DNA of 64,000 nt, from assembly GCA_019114985.1 (NCBI GenBank), contig DXEM01000006.1:1-64000 (forward strand), given 5' to 3'. The notes beneath the pieces were generated by a model. It did no database searches. It saw only the letters and a program-made list of their open reading frames with translations, and was not told the origin of the DNA. Origin of the DNA: Candidatus Anaerostipes excrementavium. Lineage in GTDB: Bacteria > Bacillota > Clostridia > Lachnospirales > Lachnospiraceae. Positions 25,156 through 34,183 of the stretch are shown here, in pieces (the stretch's first letter is position 1; each line of letters starts with the position of its first letter). The translations under genes were made by a program, and so were the position numbers.

Positions 25156-25776
25156 ATGGACATTTTTGAAAAACAGCATAATGGGATGCTTTATGTGCCA
25201 ACGGATGAGACAATCGTCCGTGAACAGGCAAAATACTTGGAATTTTTGTATGATTACAATCATACCAGACCGTCCCAGCAGGAAGAAAGAACGGCAATGC
25301 TTCAGGAAATGCTTGCGGAAATCGGAGAAAACAGTTACATAGAACCTCCGTTTCGCGCCAATTGGGGCGGACATTTCCTGCATTTCGGGAAGAACGTATA
25401 CGCAAATTTTAACTTGACGATCGTAGATGATACCCATATTTATGTTGGAGATAACACAATGTTCGGACCGAATGTGATGATCACGACAGCAGGTCATCCG
25501 ATCCTGCCTGAATTGCGCGGTGAGGAGGCGTACCAGTTTAACATGCCGGTAACAATCGGACAAAATTGCTGGATCGGCGCCAATGTTTCCATTATGCCAG
25601 GCGTAACGATTGGAGATCATACGGTGATCGGTGCAGGAAGCGTCGTAACACAGGATATTCCGGCTGATGTGGTAGCCATGGGAGTTCCTTGCCGTGTCAT
25701 CCGTCAAATAAACGAACACGACAAGGAATATTATTACAAAGACAGAAAAATTGACTGGGATTCCATAGATCGATAA
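25156..25776 (+). CDS. Maltose/galactoside O-acetyltransferase family enzyme
   Basis: A 206-aa left-handed beta-helix acetyltransferase of the LacA/Maa type. The N-terminal helical Mac domain covers about 1-60 and hexapeptide repeats about 70-190. The catalytic His is in ITTAGHPIL, and VTIGQNCWIGANVSIMPGV is a typical repeat run. It acetylates sugars with acetyl-CoA, perhaps for detoxification of non-metabolised sugars. AAGGGG precedes the ATG; the stop codon lies inside the terminator hairpin. Confidence 0.92.
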   Translation: MDIFEKQHNGMLYVPTDETIVREQAKYLEFLYDYNHTRPSQQEERTAMLQEMLAEIGENSYIEPPFRANWGGHFLHFGKNVYANFNLTIVDDTHIYVGDNTMFGPNVMITTAGHPILPELRGEEAYQFNMPVTIGQNCWIGANVSIMPGVTIGDHTVIGAGSVVTQDIPADVVAMGVPCRVIRQINEHDKEYYYKDRKIDWDSIDR

Positions 25777-25800
25777 TCTATGGAGTCTTTTATTTCTTTT
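25762..25800 (+). terminator. Terminator overlapping acetyltransferase stop codon
   Basis: TCCATAGAT (25762-25770) pairs perfectly with ATCTATGGA (25776-25784), followed by a T-rich tract. Confidence 0.75.
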
Positions 25801-25843
25801 CTTAAAAAATCCCAAAAGCTGCAGGAATATCTTGCCGGAAAAC

Positions 25844-25872
25844 TTGAAAAGTCCATAGATTTACAGTAATAT
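25844..25872 (+). promoter_or_regulatory. Promoter of proS
   Basis: TTGAAA (25844-25849), 17-bp spacer, TAATAT (25867-25872). The 5' leader of about 80 nt shows no T-box motif. Confidence 0.55.
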
Positions 25873-25956
25873 TAGGATATTAGAGTCAAAAGCAAATGGC
25901 TCACAAAAGGATAGCTGCAATTATGCAGAAAAGAGAGTAAAGGAGAAGCGTTTCGA

Positions 25957-27396
25957 ATGGCAAAAGAAAAGAAATTAGTTGAGGCAATTACCGCGATGGA
26001 AGATGATTTTGCCCAGTGGTATACAGATGTCGTTAAAAAAGCAGAACTGGTAGAATATTCCAGCGTCAGAGGATGTATGATCCTGCGTCCGAACGGATAT
26101 GCAATCTGGGAGAATATCCAGAAAGTATTGGATGCGAAGTTCAAAGAGACAGGGGTTGAGAATGTGGCAATGCCAATGTTCATTCCGGAAAGTCTCTTGC
26201 AGAAAGAAAAAGATCACGTAGAAGGATTCGCACCGGAAGTTGCCTGGGTAACTCATGGAGGAAATAAGAAGCTGGAAGAGCGTCTTTGTGTAAGACCGAC
26301 TTCCGAGACATTATTCTGTGATTTTTACTCTAAGATTATCCAGTCTTACAGAGACCTTCCGAAGTTATATAATCAGTGGGTATCTGTCTGCCGTTGGGAG
26401 AAGACGACTCGTCCGTTTTTGAGAACTTCTGAGTTCTACTGGCAGGAAGGTCATACGGCTCATGCAACGGAAGAAGAAGCAGAAGAGCGTACCGTACAGA
26501 TGCTCAATGTCTATGCAGATTTCTGTGCAGAATATCTGGCAATTCCGGTGGTAAAAGGACAGAAAACAGACAAAGAAAAGTTCGCCGGAGCCAATGCGAC
26601 TTACACGATTGAAGCTCTGATGCACGATGGAAAGGCACTGCAGTCCGGAACCAGCCACAATTTCGGAGATGGATTTGCGAAGGCGTTTGATATTCAGTAT
26701 ACAGATAAAGACAACAAACTGCAGTATGTTCATCAGACATCCTGGGGAATGTCAACAAGAATCATCGGTGCGATCATCATGGTGCATGGAGATGATTCCG
26801 GTCTTGTTCTTCCGCCAAGGATTGCACCGGTTCAGACTATGATTATTCCGATCATGCAGAAGAAAGCAGGCGTGCTTGATAAAGCAGAGGAGATCCGCAA
26901 ACGTTTGGCAGAAGCTGGTTACAAAGTAAAAGTAGATGATTCTGATAAGAGTCCGGGATGGAAATTCAGCGAGCAGGAAGTGCAGGGAATTCCGACAAGA
27001 GTTGAGATTGGACCAAAAGATATTGAGAAGAATCAGGCAGTCATTGTCCGCCGTGATACGAGAGAGAAGATCGTTGTATCTTTGGATGAGCTGGAGACGA
27101 AACTCGGAGAGGTTTTAGAGCAGATGCAGAAAGATATGTTCGAGAAAGCTAAGAAACATCTGGAAGAACATATTGTGGAAGCAAGAACATGGGATGAGTT
27201 CAAAGAACACATCGATAAACAGGATGGATTTGTAAAAGCAATGTGGTGCGGAGAGACAGAATGCGAAGAAGCAATCAAAGATGAAACCACAGCGACTACC
27301 AGATGTATGCCGTTTGAGCAGGAACACATTGGGGATGTTTGCATCCACTGTGGAAAACCGGCGAAGAAGCTGGTATACTTTGGAAAAGCATATTAA
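25957..27396 (+). CDS. proS: Prolyl-tRNA synthetase, eukaryote/archaeal-like type
   Basis: A 479-aa class II synthetase that charges tRNA-Pro. It is the short form without the editing insertion between motifs 2 and 3. Motif 2 is visible in [30 protein letters not shown]; motif 3 is represented by [15 protein letters not shown]. An anticodon-binding domain follows (about 285-390). The C-terminal zinc-binding-like domain ends with [12 protein letters not shown] and [27 protein letters not shown] precedes the ATG. It is transcribed from its own promoter. Confidence 0.95.
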   Translation: MAKEKKLVEAITAMEDDFAQWYTDVVKKAELVEYSSVRGCMILRPNGYAIWENIQKVLDAKFKETGVENVAMPMFIPESLLQKEKDHVEGFAPEVAWVTHGGNKKLEERLCVRPTSETLFCDFYSKIIQSYRDLPKLYNQWVSVCRWEKTTRPFLRTSEFYWQEGHTAHATEEEAEERTVQMLNVYADFCAEYLAIPVVKGQKTDKEKFAGANATYTIEALMHDGKALQSGTSHNFGDGFAKAFDIQYTDKDNKLQYVHQTSWGMSTRIIGAIIMVHGDDSGLVLPPRIAPVQTMIIPIMQKKAGVLDKAEEIRKRLAEAGYKVKVDDSDKSPGWKFSEQEVQGIPTRVEIGPKDIEKNQAVIVRRDTREKIVVSLDELETKLGEVLEQMQKDMFEKAKKHLEEHIVEARTWDEFKEHIDKQDGFVKAMWCGETECEEAIKDETTATTRCMPFEQEHIGDVCIHCGKPAKKLVYFGKAY

Positions 27397-27405
27397 GAGA
27401 AAGAC

Positions 27406-27439
27406 AGCCGGCACTTTCAGATCATTGAGGGTGCCGGCT
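27406..27439 (+). terminator. GC-rich hairpin after proS
   Basis: AGCCGGCAC (27406-27414) pairs with GTGCCGGCT (27431-27439). There is no U tract, so it may be a weak terminator or an RNA-stabilising stem. Confidence 0.35.
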
Positions 27440-27506
27440 TCCATTACCCAGGCAAAGACGATAAAAGTGCTGGATTTGGGTAGAATCATAAAAAAGGAGA
27501 TTGCCT

Positions 27507-28856
27507 ATGGAAAAGATAAAAATGCCGGTGCAGGCAAGAGAAATCATCGAAAAGCTCCGTTATGCCGGTCATGAAGCCTATATCGTAGGCGGCTGTGTCA
27601 GAGATTCTATATTGGAAAAAGATCCGGCGGATTGGGATATTACAACGTCCGCGTCTCCGGTGGAGATCAAGGAGTTATTCCCTTATACGATTGATACGGG
27701 AATCGAACACGGAACGGTAACGGTTATGATCGATCATCAGCCGTTTGAAGTCACCACGTATCGTGTCGATGGGAAATATCAGGATCATCGCAGGCCGACG
27801 CAGGTGCATTTTACCAAATCTTTAAAAGAAGATTTGCTGCGAAGAGATTTTACGATCAATGCGATGGCTTATAATGACGATGATGGATTGATTGATCTGT
27901 ATGGAGGTCTTGCAGATCTGAAAAATGGGATGATCCGATGTGTCGGGGAAGCCGCCCAGAGGTTTGACGAGGACGCTCTTCGCATCCTTCGGGCACTGCG
28001 GTTTCAGGCACAGCTGGGATTTCAGGTGGAAGAGGAGACAAAGGCGGCGATTCGGCGGCAAGCCCGCTTCCTAAAGGATATTAGTGCAGAGAGGATCCAG
28101 GTAGAGTTGGATAAGCTTCTTGTATCAGATCATCCGGAAGTTTTGATTGATGCCTATAAGCTTGGAGTGACGGAAATTGTTCTTCCGGAATTTGATATCA
28201 TGATGGAAACGCCTCAGAGTAATCCTCATCATAAGTACAATGTGGGGATGCATACAATAGAAGGATTGAAGCAGATTGAAGCAGATCATATTCTAAGATG
28301 GACGATGCTGCTTCATGATGTGGGAAAACCGGAAGCCAGAGTGGAAGGAAAAGAGAAAGATCATTTTAAGATGCACCCGGTGATTGGTGAAAAAATCGCA
28401 GAGAAGGTTCTGCGAAGATTAAAATTTGATAATCAGACGCTTCGGCAGGTGAAAACATTGGTTTTGTGGCATGACCGCAGGTTTGGCGGCGTTAAGGAAA
28501 TCAACATAAGAACCGTGCGCCGCTGGGTATCTGAGATCGGACCGGAGATGTTCGAGAAACTGATGAAGATTCAAAAAGCGGATATCTCTGCGCAAAGCGA
28601 TTACCAAAGAGAAGAGAAAGAAGCAATTTTATCCGGCACAAAACAGCTGTTTGCCAAAATCCTGGAAGAACAAAACTGTTTAAGTGTGAAACAGCTGGCG
28701 GTCGGAGGAACCGATTTGATTGAAGCCGGAGTTCCCCAGGGAAAAGAAGTCGGGGAAATGCTTCACTGGCTTTTGGATCAGGTACTGGAAAAGCCTTCTT
28801 TGAATACGAAAGAAACTTTAATGGGTCTGGTAAAAGAAAAGAGGGGGAATATATGA
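27507..28856 (+). CDS. cca: CCA tRNA nucleotidyltransferase with HD domain
   Basis: A 449-aa enzyme that adds or repairs the 3'-CCA of tRNA. The head carries GGCVRDSILEK and DWDITTSA; the RRDFTINAMAYN and EDALRILRALRFQAQLGF motifs follow. A C-terminal HD-type domain is shown by LLHDVGKPEA and LVLWHDRR. ATG at 27507 has AAAAGGAGA 6 bp upstream; an in-frame TTG at 27501 is less likely. It overlaps the next gene by 4 bp (ATGA). Confidence 0.93.
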   Translation: MEKIKMPVQAREIIEKLRYAGHEAYIVGGCVRDSILEKDPADWDITTSASPVEIKELFPYTIDTGIEHGTVTVMIDHQPFEVTTYRVDGKYQDHRRPTQVHFTKSLKEDLLRRDFTINAMAYNDDDGLIDLYGGLADLKNGMIRCVGEAAQRFDEDALRILRALRFQAQLGFQVEEETKAAIRRQARFLKDISAERIQVELDKLLVSDHPEVLIDAYKLGVTEIVLPEFDIMMETPQSNPHHKYNVGMHTIEGLKQIEADHILRWTMLLHDVGKPEARVEGKEKDHFKMHPVIGEKIAEKVLRRLKFDNQTLRQVKTLVLWHDRRFGGVKEINIRTVRRWVSEIGPEMFEKLMKIQKADISAQSDYQREEKEAILSGTKQLFAKILEEQNCLSVKQLAVGGTDLIEAGVPQGKEVGEMLHWLLDQVLEKPSLNTKETLMGLVKEKRGNI

Positions 28857-29650
28857 AGAAAAAAATAATTCCACTGGCATTGTTTGCTTATGTCGGAATG
28901 ATGTATCCCGGCAGAAAAAGAAAGGATCCGATTCTTAACGTAAAACATTATGCGCATCGAGGGTTCCATTCCGAAGAAGGAGTTCCGGAAAATTCTATGG
29001 CAGCATTTCGCCGCGCAAAGGAGCTTGGATATGGAATTGAAATGGATGTGCAGCTGACAAAAGACAATGTTATGGTCATTCATCATGACTATCATTTAAA
29101 AAGAACTTGTGGTGTCAACCGATATATCAAAGATTTGACTTACGAAGAACTCTCAAAATATCGTTTGATGGGTACAAGAGAACGAATTCCAAGGTTTGTA
29201 GATGTTCTGCGGGAGATCGACGGTGCGGTACCGCTTTTGATCGAGCTTAAGATGGAGACATTCAACACGACCCTGTGCAGACTGGCGGCAGAGGCGCTGG
29301 ACCATTATCATGGACTTTACTGTATGGAAAGTTTTCATCCATATGCCTTGTATTGGTTCAAAAAGCATCGGCCGCAGGTAATTCGAGGACAGTTAAGCGA
29401 GCAGTTTTTTAAAGAAAAAGAATGGAAACACGCTCCGGGATATTTTGCAGTCAAGAATCTTCTGACGAATTTTGTAACAAAGCCGGATTTCATTGCTTAT
29501 CATTACAAATACAAGGACTGTCTGCCGCTTAAGATCTGCCGGAAACTTTATCATATGCCGATCTATGGATGGACCTTCCGCAGCAGAGAAGCTTATGAAG
29601 AAAACCAAAAGTACTTTCATGGATTTATTTTTGAGAAATTTATGATATAA
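28853..29650 (+). CDS. Glycerophosphodiester phosphodiesterase
   Basis: A 265-aa GDPD-family enzyme hydrolysing glycerophosphodiesters to glycerol-3-phosphate and an alcohol. Catalytic His-Arg is in YAHRGFHSEEGVPENS; metal ligands are in GIEMDVQLTKDNVMVIHHD. A short hydrophobic N-terminus (about 5-18) suggests membrane attachment or a signal anchor. The gene starts within the cca stop (ATGA). Its own 3' end contains a promoter for ddl. Confidence 0.9.
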   Translation: MKKKIIPLALFAYVGMMYPGRKRKDPILNVKHYAHRGFHSEEGVPENSMAAFRRAKELGYGIEMDVQLTKDNVMVIHHDYHLKRTCGVNRYIKDLTYEELSKYRLMGTRERIPRFVDVLREIDGAVPLLIELKMETFNTTLCRLAAEALDHYHGLYCMESFHPYALYWFKKHRPQVIRGQLSEQFFKEKEWKHAPGYFAVKNLLTNFVTKPDFIAYHYKYKDCLPLKICRKLYHMPIYGWTFRSREAYEENQKYFHGFIFEKFMI

Positions 29651-29651
29651 T
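29643..29651 (+). promoter_or_regulatory. Extended -10 promoter upstream of ddl
   Basis: TGATATAAT overlaps the stop codon of the GDPD gene. No strong -35 is present. Confidence 0.5.
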
Positions 29652-29739
29652 GACTCTATGGCACGTCTGAAAATGCCGAGATGCGGGTGTTTTTGGCGTC
29701 CGTGACAAAGAAAAAAGCAGATCCACTGAAGGAGATGAG

Positions 29740-30807
29740 ATGATTATGAAGAGAAATGTTGTTGTGATCTTTGGAGGAGATTCTTCTGAACATGATATTT
29801 CCTGTCTGTCCGCACAGACAGTCATCAGTAATATGGATCAGGAGAAATACAATATAATTTTAGTTGGAATTACAAAAGAAGGAAAATGGCTGCTTGTTGA
29901 CAGTGTGAAAGACATCAAAGACGGCAGCTGGAGAGAGGGAGAGGTCAGAGCTCTGATTTCACCGGATACAGCTACCAGAGCGCTGATCATTCTTGCAGAA
30001 GGAACTTATAAAGTGCAGAAAGTTGATGTGATCTTTCCGGTACTCCATGGAATGAATGGGGAAGACGGAACCATCCAGGGACTGTTTGAGCTGTCTAAGA
30101 TTCCGTATGTAGGATGCGGTGTCCTGGCTTCTGCGGTGTCTATGGATAAGGTATATACAAAAATTATCGTAGACCGGCTAGGCATTGATCAGGCAAAATT
30201 TGTACATGTAAGAGAAAGTGATTTTCAGGATGATGATTTGACAGATGCAATGGATCGTGTAGAGGCCGAGCTTTCTTATCCGGTCTTTGTGAAGCCATCC
30301 TGTGCCGGTTCCTCTAAGGGAGTTTCCAAAGCGAATGACCGCAAGGAATTAGAAAAGGCATTATATGAAGCGGTGAAACATGACAGGAACATCCTGGTAG
30401 AGGAGACGATCATAGGAAGAGAGATTGAGTGTGCAGTGCTGGGAGACCGCACAGAAGCCAAAGCTACCTGTGTAGGGGAGATCCTCGCGGCCGCGGATTT
30501 CTATGATTTTGATGCAAAATATAACAATGAAGAGTCAAGGACAGTGATTGATCCGGAGATGCCGGAAGAAGCAAAAGAAAAGATCCGCAAAGATGCATTG
30601 GAGATTTTCCATGCAGTGGATGGATTCGGATGCTCCAGGGTTGATTTTTTCCTGGAAGAATCCGGAAGAGTTGTCTTTAATGAGATCAATACGATGCCTG
30701 GATTTACATCGATCAGCATGTACCCGATGCTTTGGAAATCCTGCGGGCTGGATGTACCGCAGCTGATTGATTCTCTGCTGGACCTGGCAATGACCAGATA
30801 TCGCTAG
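29740..30807 (+). CDS. ddl: D-alanine--D-alanine ligase
   Basis: A 355-aa ATP-grasp ligase that makes D-Ala-D-Ala for peptidoglycan. VVIFGGDSSEHDIS starts the N-terminal domain, VFPVLHGMNGEDGTIQG follows, then VKPSCAGSSKGVSKA in the ATP-grasp region and FNEINTMPGFTSISMYP near the C-terminus. Length is normal. The start is ATG 29740 or 29746; AAGGAG fits the first. Immediately downstream is glutamate racemase, so two peptidoglycan precursor genes are linked. Confidence 0.94.
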   Translation: MIMKRNVVVIFGGDSSEHDISCLSAQTVISNMDQEKYNIILVGITKEGKWLLVDSVKDIKDGSWREGEVRALISPDTATRALIILAEGTYKVQKVDVIFPVLHGMNGEDGTIQGLFELSKIPYVGCGVLASAVSMDKVYTKIIVDRLGIDQAKFVHVRESDFQDDDLTDAMDRVEAELSYPVFVKPSCAGSSKGVSKANDRKELEKALYEAVKHDRNILVEETIIGREIECAVLGDRTEAKATCVGEILAAADFYDFDAKYNNEESRTVIDPEMPEEAKEKIRKDALEIFHAVDGFGCSRVDFFLEESGRVVFNEINTMPGFTSISMYPMLWKSCGLDVPQLIDSLLDLAMTRYR

Positions 30808-30822
30808 AAAGGATGGATGGCT

Positions 30823-31629
30823 ATGGATAACGCGCCAATCGGAGTATTTGATTCCGGGGTTGGAGGATTGACAGTAGCAAGAGAGATCATCCGTCAGCTC
30901 CCGGAAGAGAGCATGATTTATTTTGGAGATACGGCAAGAGTGCCTTACGGAAGCAAGTCAAAAGATACGATCATTCGTTATTCCAGGCAGATCGTGAATT
31001 TCCTTTTGAGCAAAGGCGTCAAGGCAGTTGTGATTGCCTGCAATACTGCCAGTGCTCTGGCTTTGACGGAGCTGCAAAGAGAATACATTGTGCCGATTGT
31101 CGGTATGGTACAGCCGGGAGCGACAGCGGCTATGAATGCAACGAAGAATAAAAATATTGGAATTATCGGAACCAACGCAACGATAAAGAGCGGACAATAC
31201 GGCGCTTATTTAAGAAAGCTGGATCCAAAAGTAACCGTGGTGACAAAGGCGTGTCCGCTGTTTGTGCCATTGGTGGAAGAAGGGCTGATTGAGGATCGGA
31301 TCACCGAAGATATGGTTTCCAGATACCTTCGGGAATTTTGGCAGTATGATATCGATGCCCTGATCCTCGGGTGTACCCATTACCCTTTGCTGATCAATCC
31401 GATTCAGCGATTTATGGGTGATGGGGTTACTTTGGTGAACCCTGCTTTCGAGGTGGCGAAATATTTAAAACAGCTGCTGAAGGAAAACGGAATGCGAGCT
31501 GAGAAAGGACATGAAGCAAAGTACCAGTATTATGTAAGTGACCTTGCGGATCAATTCCTTTCCTTTGCAGATGGAGTCATGCCGTGCCGGGTGGATTCTG
31601 TACAGACAGTAGAGATAGAAAAATACTAG
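30823..31629 (+). CDS. murI: Glutamate racemase
   Basis: A 268-aa cofactor-independent racemase producing D-glutamate for the cell wall. The two catalytic cysteines are Cys73 (ACNTASA) and Cys184 (LGCTHYPLL); the N-terminal IGVFDSGVGGLTV binds substrate. AAAGGA is 9 bp from the ATG at 30823; an ATG at 30817 adds two residues and is too close to it. It lies 15 bp after ddl and 9 bp before a DUF1934 gene, probably one operon. Confidence 0.95.
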   Translation: MDNAPIGVFDSGVGGLTVAREIIRQLPEESMIYFGDTARVPYGSKSKDTIIRYSRQIVNFLLSKGVKAVVIACNTASALALTELQREYIVPIVGMVQPGATAAMNATKNKNIGIIGTNATIKSGQYGAYLRKLDPKVTVVTKACPLFVPLVEEGLIEDRITEDMVSRYLREFWQYDIDALILGCTHYPLLINPIQRFMGDGVTLVNPAFEVAKYLKQLLKENGMRAEKGHEAKYQYYVSDLADQFLSFADGVMPCRVDSVQTVEIEKY

Positions 31630-31638
31630 GAGCAGATT

Positions 31639-32061
31639 ATGACAAAAGACGTACTGATTAATATTTCCGGGATTCAGATACAGGCAGATCCGGAAGAGCC
31701 TATTGAAATGATTACAACCGGAGCATATTACTTAAAAAATGGGAAACATTATATTCTGTATAATGAGATCGAAGAGGATCATGGGATCATTAAAAATATT
31801 TTAAAGATCGGACCTGAGACAGTGGAAATTTCTAAAAAGGGAAGCACAAGCTCCCATATGGTATTTGAAAAAGGCAAGGAAAATTTGTCTTATTATGATA
31901 CGCCGTTCGGCAGTATGCTGCTGGGGGTCAATACCAGCGACATTCGGTGGCAGGAGCAGGAAGACCGGATGAATCTGCAGGTAGATTATGATCTGTCGAT
32001 CAACTCAGACCATATATCAAAATGTAAAATAGATGTAAGCATTCAATCAAAAAGAGCGTGA
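31639..32061 (+). CDS. DUF1934 family protein (YwiB-like)
   Basis: A 140-aa, mostly beta-stranded cytoplasmic protein of the DUF1934 family (calycin-like barrel). The conserved VLINISGIQ start and the YDTPFGSMLLGVNT stretch are recognisable. Function unknown; members are widespread in Firmicutes, often near cell-wall or argS genes. It follows murI by 9 bp. Confidence 0.8.
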   Translation: MTKDVLINISGIQIQADPEEPIEMITTGAYYLKNGKHYILYNEIEEDHGIIKNILKIGPETVEISKKGSTSSHMVFEKGKENLSYYDTPFGSMLLGVNTSDIRWQEQEDRMNLQVDYDLSINSDHISKCKIDVSIQSKRA

Positions 32062-32101
32062 CGCATTTTGGAAGCATGCGCTTGATGTTTGGAGGTTTTG
32101 T

Positions 32102-33229
32102 ATGAGACGTTGGAAAGATTTTGGGATTTCAGCAGGGCTGCTGGCAGCAGCTACGGTGATATCCCATATCTTTTTCTTTCAAGATTTTGACAGTAATATT
32201 CCGATGATTTATGTCCTGGCGACTTTTTTGATTTCCAGGTTTACAAGAGGATATTGGTGGGGGATCCTGTCATCGGTTTTCAGTGTCTTGTTGATTAATT
32301 GGAGATTTACTTACCCCTATTTCCGAATCAATTTTATGATTGACGGATATCCGATTATGTTTATCAGCATCTTGGTGATTGCCATCATAACGAATATGAC
32401 AACGACCAGTTTGAATGTTGAGAAAGAAGAAGCAATCGAGAGGGAGAAGAAGCTGGAGAAACTAAATGAATATAATCAGCAGATCAATGAGCTTAAGATT
32501 GAACGGGAAAAGGAAGCCATGAGGTCCAACCTTTTGCGGGCAATTTCTCATGATCTGCGCACGCCATTGACGGGAATGATCGGGGCCAGTGGGACTTATT
32601 TGGAGGCAAAAGACTATTTGGATGAGGAAGCCAAAGATCAGCTGATTATGGGTATTCAGGAAGATGCGAATTGGCTGCTGAATATGGTGGAAAATTTGCT
32701 GAGTATTACACGGATTCAGAATGATAATGACGGAGAGGCAGCGCATGTGAAAAAGACTCCGGAACCATTGGAAGAGATTGTTTCTTCTGCGGTCATAAGA
32801 TTCCAGAAGAGATATCCGGAGGGGAAAATCAATGTGAAAATTCCATCCGATTTCTTATTGGTTCCAATGGATCCGATGCTGATTGAACAAGTTATAACGA
32901 ATTTATTGGAAAATGCCTGGATTCATTCAGGCCGGAAGTCAGACATCGACTTTTTGGTTCGCCAAGAAGGAGATAATGTGATATTTTATGTGAGAGATCA
33001 CGGCGATGGGATTGAGCCGGAACAGATGAAACATCTTTTTGATGGATGTGCAGGTGTGAAAAATAAAGAAACCCGCAAGGGAATGGGGATTGGTCTGACA
33101 ATATGCAAGACAATTATTCAGGCCCATCAAGGTTGGATTCAGGCCAGAAACCATGAAGACGGCGCGGAGTTTTATTTTAGTCTTCCACTGGAGAAAGAAA
33201 ACGGAGGATCAAAAGATGACAGAATTTAA
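32102..33229 (+). CDS. KdpD-like short sensor histidine kinase
   Basis: A 375-aa kinase with a DUF4118 membrane module (four hydrophobic segments over about residues 8-105), a coiled linker (about 106-140), HisKA with phospho-acceptor His150 (AISHDLRTPLTG) and an HATPase domain (NLLENAWIHS, GDGIEPEQMKHLF, GMGIGLTICKTI). Full KdpD is about 900 aa with an N-terminal KdpD/USP region, which is missing here. No kdpFABC genes are nearby. The response regulator gene overlaps by 14 bp. It lies next to the ammonium transporter genes, but a regulatory link is only a guess. Confidence 0.88.
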   Translation: MRRWKDFGISAGLLAAATVISHIFFFQDFDSNIPMIYVLATFLISRFTRGYWWGILSSVFSVLLINWRFTYPYFRINFMIDGYPIMFISILVIAIITNMTTTSLNVEKEEAIEREKKLEKLNEYNQQINELKIEREKEAMRSNLLRAISHDLRTPLTGMIGASGTYLEAKDYLDEEAKDQLIMGIQEDANWLLNMVENLLSITRIQNDNDGEAAHVKKTPEPLEEIVSSAVIRFQKRYPEGKINVKIPSDFLLVPMDPMLIEQVITNLLENAWIHSGRKSDIDFLVRQEGDNVIFYVRDHGDGIEPEQMKHLFDGCAGVKNKETRKGMGIGLTICKTIIQAHQGWIQARNHEDGAEFYFSLPLEKENGGSKDDRI

Positions 33230-33929
33230 ACGAACTGCTTTAATTATCGAAGATGAAGAGAATATCGGCAATTTTATGTCTGCAATTCTAAAAGCAAACA
33301 ATTATAAGACGATCCTTTGCACAACAGGAGAGCAGGGGCTGCAGTGCGCAGAATCTTATTGTCCGGATGTTATTCTTCTGGATCTCGGACTGCCGGATAT
33401 GGATGGTATGGAGGTGTTGGAGAAGATCCGCCAATGGACAGTGATACCAATCATTGTGATCTCTGCGCGTAATCATGAAGAAGAGAAGGTACGTGCGTTG
33501 GACGGCGGAGCAGATGATTATATTACCAAGCCATTCGGAAATCAGGAATTGCTGGCAAGAATTCGTACAGCGCTTAGACATCGGAGACAACCGTTGGAAA
33601 CATCTACGGGAATCCCGGCATACAAGGCAGAAGAGATGAAGATTGATTTTGACAAAAGAAGGGTATTTCTGGCGGGAAAAGAAGTCCGGCTGACCCAGAT
33701 TGAGTATAAGCTGGTCTCTCTGTTAGCGGAAAATGCAGGACGAGTCATTACATACGAGGCAATTATTCGGGATATTTGGGGGCCTCACGCAGATACGAAT
33801 AATCAGATCCTTCGAGTGAATATGGCCAATATTCGGCGCAAAATCGAGAAAAATCCGGCGATGCCTCAGTATATTTTTACGGAAGTAGGCGTTGGATACC
33901 GCATGCTGGAAAATGAATTGGTGCGTTAA
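33216..33929 (+). CDS. KdpE-like OmpR-family response regulator
   Basis: A 237-aa response regulator. The receiver has the acidic pair Glu12/Asp13, phospho-acceptor Asp56 (VILLDLGLPDMDG) and Lys in DYITKPF. The winged-helix output domain spans about 135-232 (VRLTQIEYKLVSLLAENAG, NIRRKIEKNP, YIFTEVGVGYRM). ATG at 33216 has GGAGG 8 bp upstream; an ATG at 33153 lies deep inside the kinase gene and is rejected. It is translationally coupled to the kinase. Confidence 0.93.
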   Translation: MTEFKRTALIIEDEENIGNFMSAILKANNYKTILCTTGEQGLQCAESYCPDVILLDLGLPDMDGMEVLEKIRQWTVIPIIVISARNHEEEKVRALDGGADDYITKPFGNQELLARIRTALRHRRQPLETSTGIPAYKAEEMKIDFDKRRVFLAGKEVRLTQIEYKLVSLLAENAGRVITYEAIIRDIWGPHADTNNQILRVNMANIRRKIEKNPAMPQYIFTEVGVGYRMLENELVR

Positions 33930-33980
33930 AAATCTGCTAAGATTTATATGAATGGCGTTAAAAAAATGTTAAGAAAAGTA

Positions 33981-34009
33981 TTGACAAATAAAAAATGTGA
34001 GCATATAAT
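33981..34009 (+). promoter_or_regulatory. Promoter of Amt-PII fusion gene
   Basis: TTGACA (33981-33986), 17-bp spacer, TATAAT (34004-34009): near consensus. The predicted start is about 8 nt before a terminator hairpin. Confidence 0.85.
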
Positions 34010-34022
34010 GGCTGACATAGCA

Positions 34023-34058
34023 AAGGTGTTATGAATTTTGGTTCATAGCACCTTTTTT
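34023..34058 (+). terminator. Leader terminator (attenuator) before Amt-PII gene
   Basis: A 13-bp stem (34023-34035 with 34042-34054, one G-U) is followed by a T run, but it stands 125 bp upstream of the start codon and just after the promoter. An alternative 6-bp hairpin, CATAGC/GTTATG at 34016-34033 with loop AAAGGT, uses the left arm and would prevent termination. Confidence 0.7.
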
Positions 34059-34183
34059 GTTTTGCCGGGAAACTTGGTTCCCGATGGAATAAAAATGCTT
34101 TGCAATTTCATGAAATACATAAAAATTAAAAAAGGCGCGCGTCTGTTCATTAAAACATATGTTTATGAATGGAGGAATGGATT

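Noticed and set aside
25777..25956. T-box riboswitch before proS
   Set aside because: The leader lacks the conserved T-box sequence and an antiterminator/terminator pair; only a simple promoter is seen.
20356..30807. Vancomycin-resistance cluster (vanW near ddl)
   Set aside because: vanW and ddl are about 8 kb apart with housekeeping genes between, and no vanHAX, vanRS or vanY genes occur.
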